A stretch of DNA of 64,000 nucleotides from Mantis religiosa (taxonomy: Eukaryota > Arthropoda > Insecta > Mantodea > Mantidae): the NCBI GenBank assembly GCA_030765055.1, contig CM060955.1, positions 153,155,469 to 153,219,468 of the forward strand, read 5' to 3'. The notes below the pieces were generated by a model that saw only the letters and a list, made by a program, of their open reading frames with translations, made no database searches and was not told the DNA's origin. Each line of letters opens with the position of its first letter. Position 1 is the stretch's first letter. The translations under genes were made by a program, and so were the position numbers. Positions 32,654 to 43,465 of the stretch are shown here, one piece after another.

Positions 32654-34111
32654 TTGCCCGCTAGCTGTGGAACTGACAACACCAAAACAGTACGATAATA
32701 GTATTGGATCAATACATGTTCATTCTTATTTTGTATAGTTGTTATGCACTGCCTTTGCATCTTACTGCTCACCAATTACACAGAAATAAGATTTCAGTTG
32801 CTATTCTTAGAAAATTCAAGATATAAATTTTATTTTCCAAAAGTTATTAAAACAAATAGCATTTAATTCAAATCCTTAAAATAATTTTTGAAAAAAAAAA
32901 ATTAAAAAATATTCCACGGAAAGGATAGAGGTAGGGGAATCTTCCTTATTAAATTCTCAGAAACTACTTTTCGTTTTTGAAGCACCTATGAACCTCAAGG
33001 TGTACCTTTGCAACATTAATATAGGCCTCCAAGTATTATAAAGTCATGCAAAATTACTGTACATTATATATTTGGCAAGTAGAATAATTTTATACCTTAA
33101 GAGAAATTTTCTTGGTCGCTTTAACATCCCTGCACTTAACTCTCAGTACTAAAGGGCAGTCTGTACAACTATATTACATATTTCGCTTGGAAAGTGCTTT
33201 AGCTTAAATATGTTTGAGTAGGAACTTCAAGTTTAATTTCCATGTTCTTGAGTACTTATTACGACGTACAACCTAAGTGCCATGGCCCTCTCAAATTGCC
33301 TTCTCAAGTTTCAAGCAGAATAATCCATCTTACATGTGACAAACTGTACTTCATCAATCAAGCCTACGGATGCATGTCAAATGAAAATCAACATATCTCT
33401 GACCTCTAAAGAGGGCAATCAGTCATGCACTCTCCCGGATATTCAGACCTTAAAACTTCCGATGAGGCTACTAAGTTTAAGCATTATCGTATAATAAACA
33501 TTTGTAGACAATTGAATGCAATCCACTTGTTTATGGACAAGGTGTACCAAGAGTTCCATTTGGTAACTGTTCCTAAGTCATAATGAAGGTATGATTTCAT
33601 TTACAGAGCAAATTACGTTAATTAAAACTGTTAATTAATCAGAGAAATGATTTTACTTGCATTATTTAAGAAATAAATATAAAGAGGGTCATGAGAAAAG
33701 ACTCAGTGGTGGCGAAAAACGAACAAAACAAACTAAAGACAAAAAGGAATAATTAAGAATAACTAAGAAATAAATAAGAAAAATAAGTAATAATTGGTGA
33801 AAAGTAAGACAACTGACCACGATGTGCATGGCACCCAAAAAGGCTCATAAAACTTTAAGCAACCTGCATATAACTAAACATAAGTACCCTATAATTAAGC
33901 CTTATTATTGAAGAAAACTGGTAATATTATCAGAAGTTAGGGACAAATAAAATGATTGGAGAAGGTGGGTGCGCGCGATAATAAGAACGATCGGGTTCTA
34001 AGTCCTCATTCCGTAAGTATCGTTTAACTCTGTAAACATAGATGAAAACTTTGAAATTTAAAATGCGCTATACACTGACATCTGTTGGCTAATACACTAT
34101 TTTTTGTTGTC
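32654..34111. other. 1.46 kb unassigned AT-rich sequence
   Basis: No frame with a motif and no element boundary seen. Confidence 0.4.
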
Positions 34112-34343
34112 ATTTACGTCCTCCAACGTTAAGTCATATCGGACGGTGAATGAAATGGGTGAAATAAAATAATGCTCAAATGAGTCCGGGGTCCACGGAG
34201 CTTAGAGCTACCCGTCATTCCTCTTTAAGGATAAGGGAAAACCCTGGAAAACCCTTATCCAGGTAGCCCAACCTGACCAAGATTCGAACTCGGGAGCTCT
34301 GGAACGTGAGACCGACATGCTACCATCTACGCTACCGAGGCGG
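34112..34343 (-). mobile_element. tRNA-derived SINE, apparently full length
   Basis: On minus it opens 'cctcggtagcgtagatggta'. TAGCGTAGATGG is a fine pol III A box (plus 34323-34334) and GTTCGAATC a consensus B box (plus 34281-34289). A linker with 'ctacctggataaggg' leads to a tail matching the 108-bp unit of arrays T1-T4: 'cccttatcc', 'agctctaagctccgtgg', 'actcatttgagca', 'accgtccgatatgacttaac'. It ends 'ggaggacgtaaatgaca', as does the copy at 51335-51535. This single-tail copy identifies the origin of the arrays. Confidence 0.88.
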
Positions 34344-34904
34344 TCCTCCCGGCATATAGCGGTATTAAAATGTCGGACTTCACTCCCTCTGCTGGCAAAA
34401 CAGGCGCTTCCTGGGTCTAGGTGGTAAAACTTGATGATGGCCGAGAGTAACGAAGGCGCACAATCCGTGTACAAAGAGCTGTTGGAATCCAGAATACAGC
34501 ACAGCTCGAGTGCAATGCCCCCCGCCGACGAAGCCGCAGCATCCGCTTACCCTTCAAACGCTGGCGCCTTAAGTAATGACATCTCTGCTCCCAAGCTGTA
34601 CTGTATTAACATTATTAATACTTTAGGAAACGGTATTGCTTATGCTGGGAGCGGAGAGTTAAGGAGGCTTTGGTCATTTCCTCAGAGAGGAGCACGCTTA
34701 ATCGAGATGCTGGATTTCAGTTCAGCTCCTGTTGGAAACCGCTCTTAAAATGGAAATCCGTAGACTTAAGAAGAACAGATCTACACAGCTTGATCATAAA
34801 ATTAAGTAGTTACGTTTCTTTGACCTAATTAATTTTCTACACTCACGCCATCTTCAGACCTGGCATTTAATTTACTGAAAACCATCTTTTGTTCAGTGAT
34901 GCGA
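34344..34904. other. Unassigned sequence with one 105-codon frame
   Basis: The frame at 34431-34748 (plus) is Ser/Ala-rich at its start (MMMAESNEGAQSVYKELLES) and has no recognised domain. I cannot tell whether it is a real small gene, an exon or chance. Confidence 0.3.
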
Positions 34905-35640
34905 GTGCAAAAAAAAAAAAAAGTTTAGAGAACTCAAATGGTTCGTGGGAAGAGATAGGAGGAATTATGGAAAGAAATAGTAATTGGAGATATATGGAGT
35001 TTAGAGGAAACGAATGCAAGCGATGTGAATGAATTGGTAAAATGCAGAGTAGAAGGTACAGAAAGGCAGGAAATATGGCGAAGACTAGAAAATATGAAAT
35101 CATTACAATTTTACAAACAATTAAAACAAATTGGAGAGGAGAAGCATATGTGGATTACTGCAATAGGCGAGAGAGAGAAGGGTTAGCTTGGATGAGAACA
35201 GGAACGATATTTCTAAGAGGGATAGGAGGTACCTAAAAGAGAATTTGTGAATTGTGTGGGGGGGAAAGAAAGTACAGAACATTATGCAACAGAATTCGAG
35301 GAGGTTGCAATGTGAAGAAAAAAGTTTTGGGAGGAAAAATGGGAGAAAGTAGAGAAGAGGATAGTAGCTATAAAATTGTTAACGGGCAGGGAGGAAAAAA
35401 GGTAAGAAGTATTGGTGAGTTCTTACAGAAAATAAAAAAAAATGGTCAGAAAATGTAAATAATATAAGAAAGGTAGATGGGGGGAGGAAAGAGGCTAATT
35501 AAGTAACAAGGAGACATGTAGGTTAAGAGCTACCTGACAGAGCAGAAGACCAGGGTCTCATATAAGACACAAGCAACAAGGTAAACACAAATAAATGTAG
35601 CCTAAACTTGTAAATTGTAAAATTGTGGAATATACAAATA
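34905..35640 (+). pseudogene. LINE ORF2 C-terminal fragment
   Basis: Starts at a poly(A) run (34908-34921). Frames include CRVEGTERQEIWRRLENMKS then LQFYKQLKQIGEEKHMW, followed by REGLAWMRTGTIFLRGIGG. A degenerate C...C motif (ICELCGGKESTEHYATEF region) follows near 35240-35300. The phrase WMR.G...LRG followed by a CX2C...H pattern is the C-terminal zinc region of some R1/I-type LINEs. Several stops and frameshifts. No RT block. Confidence 0.5.
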
Positions 35641-35837
35641 AATAATTGATTCATTCATAGTGTTTTGTCTTTGTTGAGAGATTTATGATCCCGAAACTTC
35701 TATATATAATCGTCTTTCACCTGGCTTGCTTCCCGAGAAGAACTTAATATTGTGACTTTGTGGGTTCGTGAAATTTAAAGTCTAGTTGCACAAATTAAAA
35801 TGTTCTTTATTTTCACCGAATTACAGTTAGTACACGT

Positions 35838-35995
35838 ATCATACAGTTACGTAACACACCCAATTACGCGACACGTACAATTACGCGACACGTACAATTA
35901 CGCTCGCAATTACGCGACACTCAGAATTACGCAAGACTCACAATTACGCAACTCTTACAATTACGTAACACTTACAATTACGTAACACTCGCTAC
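35838..35995. repeat. Short minisatellite in the transcribed part of the LTR
   Basis: About eight imperfect units of 16-19 bp of the form 'caattacgcgacacgta' / 'caattacgtaacactta'. LTR copy 1 has only two related 'acgtaatt' phrases in the matching place, so this copy expanded. Confidence 0.8.
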
Positions 35996-36083
35996 TCAGC
36001 GACAGCTCGCTCTTTCGATCCGACTAGGAACTCAGGACTGAGAACTGAGAACTGAGAACTGCCTGAGTCATACAACGCGACCC

Positions 36084-36092
36084 TTATATAGA
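36084..36092 (-). promoter_or_regulatory. LTR TATA box
   Basis: TATATAAGG on minus, in the position corresponding to the TATAAAAA of LTR copy 1. The AATAAA signal of this LTR is at 35806-35811 (minus). Confidence 0.6.
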
Positions 36093-36103
36093 CAGATCGC
36101 TGC

Positions 36104-36322
36104 ATCTCTCACCAAGGTGGCCCGGATTCGATCCCAGGCGACCGCAAAGTGAGACTTGTGCTGGAAAACACGGCGCTGGGGCGGGTTTTCTCCGGGATCT
36201 CCGGTTTCCCCCACCATCTCATTCCACCGGTGCTCCATCTTCATTTCATATATCATCAGTGTCATCGCCTGCGGTGTCGTATGTAGTAAAAGCGGGCGTT
36301 AAACACTATACATTTCATTTCG
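36104..36322 (+). mobile_element. SINE inserted in the LTR
   Basis: Same family as the dimer at 31700-32130: starts 'tctcaccaaggtggcccgga', B box 'gattcgatccc', ends 'gcgggcgttaaacactatac'. It lies upstream of the LTR TATA box and would separate that core promoter from the rest of U3. Confidence 0.88.
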
Positions 36323-36541
36323 AAGCTTCGCGGCTCGGGACGCTCCTCCCGATTGTTCCAGACGTCAGGGGGAGGGGAAGGAGATGGTACAGTGGCTCAT
36401 GACACTTTTCTAACCATCCCCTCAGTGAGCGCCCAAGATAAATGGGTAGGCGTGTGCTCAATGCCTCCTGTCCCCCACCCAGCTGCCAATTGGTCGTGCC
36501 TTCCGATAACAGAGTGACAATATGTTATGTTTAAACAATAT

Positions 36542-36550
36542 ACATTGAAC
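36542..36550. repeat. Target-site duplication, 5' side of R1-like LINE
   Basis: ACATTGAAC, repeated at 37932-37940 right after the poly(A) tail. Confidence 0.8.
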
Positions 36551-37931
36551 AGTCGATGTTCATGATAATGAAAGGGACGCTAAAAAGGGATCCAATAATT
36601 AAACTGGCTGGAGTTAAAGTATGCAGGAAAAAGGTAGTGAAATATTTGGGGATTCACATAGATGAAAAACAGCTTTATAATACACATATAAATGAGGTTA
36701 AAAATAAAGCTAATAATGTGATGATGAAATTATCTAATCTTACGACCAGAAAATTCAAGCTACCAACGGAGATAGTCAGTGTTTATCACATGAGTTTTAT
36801 GGTGGGCATAACCGCATATGGAGCTGGAATCTGGGCACATAGATTGAGTAATACCAAAAATATAAAAGTACTTAGATCAACACAGAGAAGAGCTTTGCTT
36901 AGGATGACCGGTGCAGCTTCTACTACGGGAACAATGGCTCTGTTGGTGATTATGGCCATTTGGCCAATAGACTTATTAATTCTGATGAGAGCGGCATACT
37001 TTTGGTTGAAGAAAAGAGATCTAAAAAGAGTAGAGGATATCATTGGAGAATGTTGTAGGACCAAAACAGAAGTACGATGGTGTTTAATACGACGATGGCA
37101 ACAAGAATGGAATGAGATGACAATTAGCAGACGAACATACAATCTATTTCCAAACATAAAAGAAAGGTTGAATCTCAAAAACATATTGCCCGGAAAGGGT
37201 GGCATATTATATATAGCAGGACACGGTCCATTTAACACATATTTCAAGAAGATAGGGAAGATACCTAGCGATATCTGTGATGTATGTCAAGTGCAAGACT
37301 CACCAGAACATGTCATTTTTGAATGCATCAAATATAAAGAGACTTTACAGGAATATAGAGAGTTACTAGCTGGGAAACAAATATATAACATCATCAGATA
37401 TGAATACGATCTTAAAATCTTAGAGAAGATGGTTCTTACAGTTTCTGACGTAGTAATGGAACAATATAAGATCAATGGACTTCAGAATCAGCCAAGACGC
37501 ATACGTCAGCATAGACCCAATGGTGAACAGTCTGCACCTAGAAGTTCCAGTAGATTAAGACGACATCGGGAACTAGAAGTAGATAGGACACAGCTATAAG
37601 TATCTCAGGAAGAAGGATTAGACATAAATCAGGAAACTGTTCGGATATAGAATGAAGGCAGGTAGGAGACGCAGTTATCAGAATCGAGAACAGGAAGTCA
37701 ATATAGAGGAGACAGGCTAACAAATTAACAACTTAATGAATTTTGTAACTTCCCTTGTGGAGGATATTATATTAAAACATGTAATATAGGATTGTATCTG
37801 CAAAGATTATAATTTGTTATTGTTAAATCATATTAAATCATTAAATAAATCAAATAAAATTGTAAATAATTGTGTCCAGGTTTAGCATCTAGATGCCTGG
37901 ACAATAGATTATAAAAAAAAAAAAAAAAAAA
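36551..37931 (+). mobile_element. R1-like LINE, 5'-truncated, with poly(A) and target-site duplication
   Basis: A 1.38-kb insertion flanked by ACATTGAAC (36542-36550 and 37932-37940) and ending in about 20 A (from 37913). The 5' end lies within ORF2. The two direct repeats and the A-tail are the hallmarks of target-primed reverse transcription. It keeps one long open frame and looks relatively young. Confidence 0.9.
36556..37599 (+). CDS. R1-like LINE ORF2 C-terminal region (open, 5'-truncated)
   Basis: 347 codons without interruption. It begins just after the RT palm: KVCRKKVVKYLGIHIDEKQ is the 'YLG..ID' block that follows RT. TQRRALLRMTGAASTTGTMA and MAIWPIDLLILMRAA correspond to the 'Q...L.R.TGA.RT....L..L.G..P..L' block seen in R1/TRAS-type LINEs. 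GHGPFNTYFKKIGKIPSDIC leads into CDVCQVQDSPEHVIFEC, a CX2CX7HX4C zinc motif typical of these ORF2 C-termini. A basic tail (SSSRLRRHRELEVDR) follows. The polymerase and endonuclease are absent, so the product, if made, would have no catalytic activity. Clade assignment is from motif order only. Confidence 0.8.
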   Translation: MFMIMKGTLKRDPIIKLAGVKVCRKKVVKYLGIHIDEKQLYNTHINEVKNKANNVMMKLSNLTTRKFKLPTEIVSVYHMSFMVGITAYGAGIWAHRLSNTKNIKVLRSTQRRALLRMTGAASTTGTMALLVIMAIWPIDLLILMRAAYFWLKKRDLKRVEDIIGECCRTKTEVRWCLIRRWQQEWNEMTISRRTYNLFPNIKERLNLKNILPGKGGILYIAGHGPFNTYFKKIGKIPSDICDVCQVQDSPEHVIFECIKYKETLQEYRELLAGKQIYNIIRYEYDLKILEKMVLTVSDVVMEQYKINGLQNQPRRIRQHRPNGEQSAPRSSSRLRRHRELEVDRTQL

Positions 37932-38019
37932 ACATTGAACTATCAAGTAATACAGTAAACCTAACTATAAAATATCCTTATTTGAAAATATTTTACTGTA
38001 AACATTAATACCTTTCATT

Positions 38020-39091
38020 TCTGGAATGAAATGTACTACCACCACCAGGATATTTGGTATCACTTTTATGGGAGATATGGAAGCCACTATATTTTACAAC
38101 TGGAGGGAGAAAATCAACCACTTGCGATATTCGTTATCGTTGGAGAGGGCTCGGAACCTGAATTTGATACAGCGAATTTGGTACATACATACCTATGGTC
38201 TCAGTCAAATTTGGTACTTAGCACAGATACTGCCAATTCCGAAACGTGACGCACAGAGACTTGAGCAACTGCTTGGCTATTTCTTATGGAGTGGTAAAGC
38301 CTACAGGGTGAGCAGAGCACAGTTGCGATTGCCGCAACCCAAAGGTGGATGTGGACTAGTGGACATCGCCAAAAAATACATGGCCTTATTAGGGAAAACT
38401 ACTGCCAGATCACTGGGTGGTAATGGTTCATCGATAGATGGGCCATCTCAGACATCTGCTGGACACCAGTGCTGACCTCGCAGTTTTTGAATCAACGAGT
38501 AAACAATATCAGCTGCACAATACATAGCAGTGTACATCCAGGATGGAAGAGAAAGAGAATAGAGAATGGAAACATATATGGAAGAATCTCTTCAATAAAG
38601 TTGTTCCTACTGATTGGCAAGAGACAGCATATGAAGTATTAAACGAGATCATACCAACAGCGGAGAAATTATTGTGACATGGCCGTGCAACATGTAACAT
38701 ATGCCAAATTTGTTCACAATTAGACACCTTGAAGCATAGGATTGCCTCTTGCAAACAGGTGCATCATATCTGGATGGTGCTCAGAGACTTTATTGGAAAA
38801 TGGTGCCCGCCGGAGTTTCCACCATGTCTTCGAAGGCTACAGCGACTGGAATTCAGTTTTAAAGACATGGCGCTCTACAGGTGTGTGATCTGGTTGGTAA
38901 TGGGAACATTACACTGGATAATGCAGAAAAAACCTGGAAATGTGGCATTACAGAGGGAATGGTTTGAATTCCTGCGAAGGGAACGCTGGAAACTAATCAC
39001 GGCGGGGCTCAGTGATTCTATGGAGCCTTATATCATCCAATTTGAGCTTCATTACACTGGCTCCGAAGTCAACTTCCATCCCAAAATCTAG
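38020..39091 (+). pseudogene. LINE A relative, uninterrupted but decayed
   Basis: Same family as 11560-13995. It shows NLIQRIWYIHTYGLSQIWYL then AQILPIPKRDAQRLEQLLGY, FLWSGKAYRVSRAQLRLPQP and KGGCGLVDIAKKYMALLGK, all in the first frame (38026-38475). After a frameshift it continues: KHIWKNLFNKVVPTDWQETA, a TGA stop, then CNICQICSQLDTLKHRIASC, a CX2C...H..C motif matching that of LINE A, and a C-terminal region to a stop at 39091. It shows what the LINE A frame looks like with no insertion. It lacks RT and is inactive. Confidence 0.75.
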
Positions 39092-39194
39092 ACTGGCTGC
39101 TTTCACGGAGCGCAGACAATCTTTAGCAAGATCATTTTGCTCGCCACAAGCTTCTTAGAACAGTGTTCCTTCAGATAGTTAGGCAACGATTAGT

Positions 39195-40470
39195 CTTTCG
39201 ATTTAGTTGATTATGGAATACTATTAAAGAAATTATCTCATTACGGAATTAGGGGAACTGCAAGTAACTGGTTTGTCTCCTACTTGAGAGAGCGAAGGCA
39301 AATAATAGAAATAGAGTCTGTTGATAAAACTACAAAGGAAATAAAAGCTATAAAATCAAAATCTGCTAGCATAAGCTGTGGAGTTCCGCAGGGTTCAGTT
39401 TTAGGGCCATTGCTATTTATTTTGTATATTAATGATTTGGCACTTTATTCACAAAATTCTTTAAAATGCTCCTTATTCGCAGATGATACGAGACTCTTGA
39501 TATCAGGTCAAAATAATGACGAACTCAAAGAAAATGTAATAAATAATTTGAAATAAGTATCAATTTGGTTTCAAAATAACAAATTAGTTATAAATAAGGA
39601 TAAGAGTCAGGCATTGGCTTTTCATAATAAAATGAATAAGGAAGTTAATTTACCTGAAATTATAATGGATGATAATGAAATTAAATATACAGGAAAGACA
39701 AAATTTTTAGGAGTTTGGATGGATGACAGTCTAAATTGGAATATACATATTGAAAGTGTAATGATGAAATTAAGTAACATTTGTTTCCAAATATCCATTT
39801 TGAAGCACAGTGTAAATTTGAATACATTAAGAATAGCCTATTTTGCAAATTTTCAATCATTAATTTCTTATGGTATAACAGTATGGGGAAATAGTAGTAG
39901 CATTATCAAAGTATTTAGAATACAAAAGAGGGTAATTAGAATTACGATGAATTTAAAGAGAACAGATAGTTGTAAGCAATGGTTCAAAAAATTAGGCATA
40001 TTGTCATTACCAACCATTTACCTTTTAGAAATAATAGCACAGGTTAAAACGAACTTAGATAAATTTAAAAAAAGCAATGATATTCATGACGATACCACAA
40101 GAAATAGTTCAAACTTACATGTCACCTATCATAAAAAGAAAATGTATGAGCACAGTTTTAAATTCAACGGAATTCATATCTACAATAAACTGCCAACTGA
40201 AATAAAAAACAATGAGTCCTTCACAAAGTTTAAAACCACATCAAAGAAGTATTTGTTACAAAAGTGTTACTACTCAGTAGAAGAGTATTTAAATGACAAA
40301 AGGTAGGAATAAAACGAATGTAAATTTTAATTATTAATTTAATTATTATGCTTAACAACTTATTGTAATTCTTGTTTCCTGTTACTATTTTTTGTGTAGT
40401 TAGTAATTTGATAATTCCACATCATGAATGTATGATTTACGAATGCAATAAATGAATATGAATCCTTGGC
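39195..40470 (+). mobile_element. CR1/Jockey-group LINE, 5'-truncated
   Basis: Begins inside the RT domain and ends with an AT-rich 3' UTR and 'aataaatgaatatgaat' near 40450-40465. No target-site duplication was identified. It lies directly after the LINE A relative. Confidence 0.8.
39197..40306 (+). pseudogene. LINE ORF2: RT palm to C-terminus, one in-frame stop
   Basis: The frame starts with DLVDYGILLKKLSHYGIRG, the block just after the first catalytic aspartate of RT. SCGVPQGSVLGPLLFILYIN and CSLFADDTRLLI supply the GVPQGS.LGP.LF.LYIND and (F/Y)ADD catalytic motifs (ADD near 39481). WFQNNKLVINKDKSQ and KFLGVWMDDSLNWNIHI follow, then a C-terminal region ending YNKLPTEIKNNESFTKFK, typical of CR1/Jockey-like LINEs. 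Only one TAA (39554-39556) breaks an otherwise continuous frame of about 370 codons. The endonuclease and RT N-terminus are missing. Confidence 0.88.
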
Positions 40471-41572
40471 AATGACTATCCTCCTCAAATGGACACAAAT
40501 GTAAACAAAAAATAGACTGGCTATAGAAACTCAATACTGTAGCCTCAAATACTTCAAAAAAAGTTGAAAAATTTGCACCTTCTTAAGCCATTTTATCACA
40601 TTTCTGAGTGCTTTAATTGTAATCTTAACACTGTACTTTAAACTGTATTAGCTTGACTTATGTTGCAAACTACAGATGATTGCAGTTTCTATGACTTGAA
40701 ATAAAATATGTAAAAAATATGCTTTAAATTTTCAATTATTTCTTTAAATCGTTATTGTTTACCGGTATCACAACAACTGCCGAATCAATAACTGAAATAT
40801 CAAAACAGGATGGGAAGGAAAGAATGAATTTTGAAGAAGGATACCTTACCCTTTGGTTACACTCTTTAGGAAATGGAGAATGACTTTGGTAAAACACGAA
40901 CATCCCACTCCATCCAGGAAACAAACCCGGAACCTATGGTTTGGAATGTCAGAGTACTGATTATCCACCACAGTTCTAGGAAGTTCATAATTTAAAATTT
41001 CCCTGTTTCAGGTGCATACTGATATTCCCAGGTGCATGCCATTAAACTTATAAAAAGGACAAAATGATACAGAAAACCTAGATCCCACTAACGTTAAACA
41101 CACATCAACTCGAGTGTATAAGCTGGTGAAAATAACCCACACATCATCACCCCACACGACCCAACGATGCTTTTACGCTGGAAACTAATAAATGGCGGTT
41201 CTTTCATTGAGATTATGGTTCTAAATTTGTTTTGCAGCGAAATACTCGTATAATTTCGGGTGATGTAATAAAGTTAATTGTATTAAACGCTCCATCCGGG
41301 AAAAGCGCTGTTTACACATGAGAAGTGAAAACAACTCAGTGTGCGAAACTACAAGCTGTACCAAAGCCATATACCCAACAGAATTATTTATTTCCCTAAT
41401 TATGTTTTGTGGTGTTAATCAGGTAGGGGCTTCAAAATTGTTTTAACCTTCATTTTATATAAACACAGAAAATTCAACAATCAATCAAATACAATAGAGA
41501 ACAAAAGAGTGGCAATGTACAATTAATATTTACCCAAATAACTTAAGATACACGTACCTTCAATTAGAAATA
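40471..41572. other. 1.1 kb unassigned sequence
   Basis: No coding frame or element recognised. A weak tRNA-like stretch is near 40875-40990. Confidence 0.4.
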
Positions 41573-43465
41573 CAGTTGTTATGGAAGGTCGCTCGGCTCA
41601 GAGAGGACAGAGAACACGGGAATATAGGACAGTACAGTCTGACCATCAGTACAGCGTACATAACTCGACGTATACTGTATTACTGCCTAACGAATGAATA
41701 CAGTTGTTATGAGAGGTCGCTCGGTTTAGAGAGATCAAAGAAGACGGGAATACAGTAGAGTACAGTCTGACCATCAGTACAGCGTACGTAACACGACGTA
41801 TATTGTATTACCTGTCTGACAAATGAGTACAGTTGTTATGGGAGATCGCTCGGTTTAGAGAGATCAGAGAAGACGGGAATATAGTACAGTACAGTCTGAC
41901 CATCAGTACAGTGTACGTAACACAACGTATATTTTATTAACTCTCTGACGAATGAGTAAAGTTGTTATGGGAGGTCGCTCGCTTTAGAGAGGACAGAGAA
42001 GACGGGAATATGGTACAGTACAATCTATCAGTGCAGCGTACGTAACACGACGTATATTGTATTACCTGTCTGACGAATGAGTACAGTTGTTATGGGAGAT
42101 CGCTCGGTTTAGAGAGATCAGAGAAGACGGGAATATAGTACAGTACAGTCTGACCAACAGTACAGCGTACGTAACACGACGTATATTGTATTACCTGTCT
42201 GACGAATGAGTACAGTTGTTATGGGAGATCGCTCGGTTTAGAGAGATCAGAGAAGACGGGAATATAGTACAGTGCAGTCTGACCACCAGTACAGCGTACG
42301 TAACACGACGTATATTATATTACCTGTCTGACGAATGAGTACGGTTGTTATGGGAGGTCACTCGATTTAGAGAGGACAGAGAAGACGGGAATATAGTACA
42401 GTACAGTCTGACCATCAGTACAGCGTACGTAACACGACGTATATTGTATTAACTGTCTGACGAATGAGTACAGTTGTTATGGGAGGTCGGTATGTTTAGA
42501 GATATCAGAGAAGACGGGAATATAGTACAGTACAGTCTGACCATCAGTACAGCGTACGTAATATGACGTATATTGTATTACTTGTCTGACCAATGAGTAA
42601 AGAAGTTATTTGAGATCACTCGGTTTAGAGAGGACAGAGAAGACGGGAATATAGTACAGTAGAGTCTGGCCATTAGTACAGCGTACGTAACACGACGTAT
42701 ATTGTATTACCTGTCTGAAAAATGAGTACAGTTGTTATGGGAGGTCGCTCGGTTTAGAGAGGTCAGAGAAGACGGGAATATAGTACAGTAGAGTCTGGCC
42801 ATCAGTACAGTGTACGTAACACGACGTATATTGTATTACCTGTCTGACGAATGAGTACAGTTGTTATGGGAGGTCGCTCGGTTTAGAGAGATCAGAGAAG
42901 ACGGGAATATAGTACAGTACAGTCTGACCATCAGTATAGTGTGCGTAACACGACGTATATTGTATTACCTGTCTGACGAATGAGTACAGTTGTTATGGGA
43001 GGTCGCTTGGTTTAGAGAGGTCAGAGAAGACGGGAATATAGTACAGTAGAGTCTGGCCATTAGTACAGCGTACGTAACACGACGTATATTGTATTACCTG
43101 TCTGACAAATGAATACAGTTGTTATGGGAGGTCGCTCGGTTTAGAGAGGTCAGAGAAGACGGGAATATAGTACAGTAGAGTCTGGCCATCAGTACAGTGT
43201 ACGTAACATGACGTATATTGTATTACCTGTCTGACGAATGAGTACAGTTGTTATGGGAGTTCGCTCGGTTTAGAGAGATCACAGAAGACGGGAATATAGT
43301 ACAATACGATCTGACGATCAGTACAGCGTACGTAACACGACGTATATCGTATTACATGCCTGGCATATGAGTACAGTTGTTATGGGAGATCGCTCGGTTT
43401 AGAGAGATCAGAGAAGACGGGAATATAGTACAGTAGAGTACAGTCTGACCATCAGCGCAACGTGC
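41573..43465 (+). repeat. 129-bp satellite array (about 15 units)
   Basis: Regular head-to-tail units of about 129 bp; 'gtacagttgttatggga' anchors fall at 42081, 42210 and 42339. Each unit contains 'tcgctcggtttagagag', 'gaagacgggaatatagtaca', 'accatcagtacagcgtacgt' and 'aacacgacgtatattgtatt'. Units differ by a few percent, with two alternating variants ('agtacagtctgacc' and 'agtagagtctggcc'). I see no link to any element in the window. Confidence 0.93.

Larger units (their letters stand above)
35751..36519 (-). mobile_element. Gypsy-like solo LTR, copy 2, with SINE insertion
   Basis: On minus the LTR starts TGTCACTCTG at 36519 and ends CAAAGTCACA at 35751. ATAT flanks both ends (35747-35750 and 36520-36523). 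It aligns with copy 1 at both ends and in the middle ('ccatcccctcagt' and 'aataaagaacatttt' regions). It is longer because a SINE sits at 36104-36322 and because its transcribed part holds a short tandem repeat. No internal region is present. Confidence 0.85.

Noticed and set aside
34281..34343. Possible tRNA gene
   Set aside because: A and B boxes are present, but no cloverleaf with an acceptor stem could be drawn. It is followed by a SINE body and tail.
34431..34748. 105-codon frame as a host gene
   Set aside because: No domain, no splice context and no codon pattern that sets it apart; kept only as a note in the region entry.
41573..43465. 129-bp array considered as tandem RNA genes
   Set aside because: No pol III boxes, no conserved hairpin and no similarity to 5S rRNA or snRNA that I can see.
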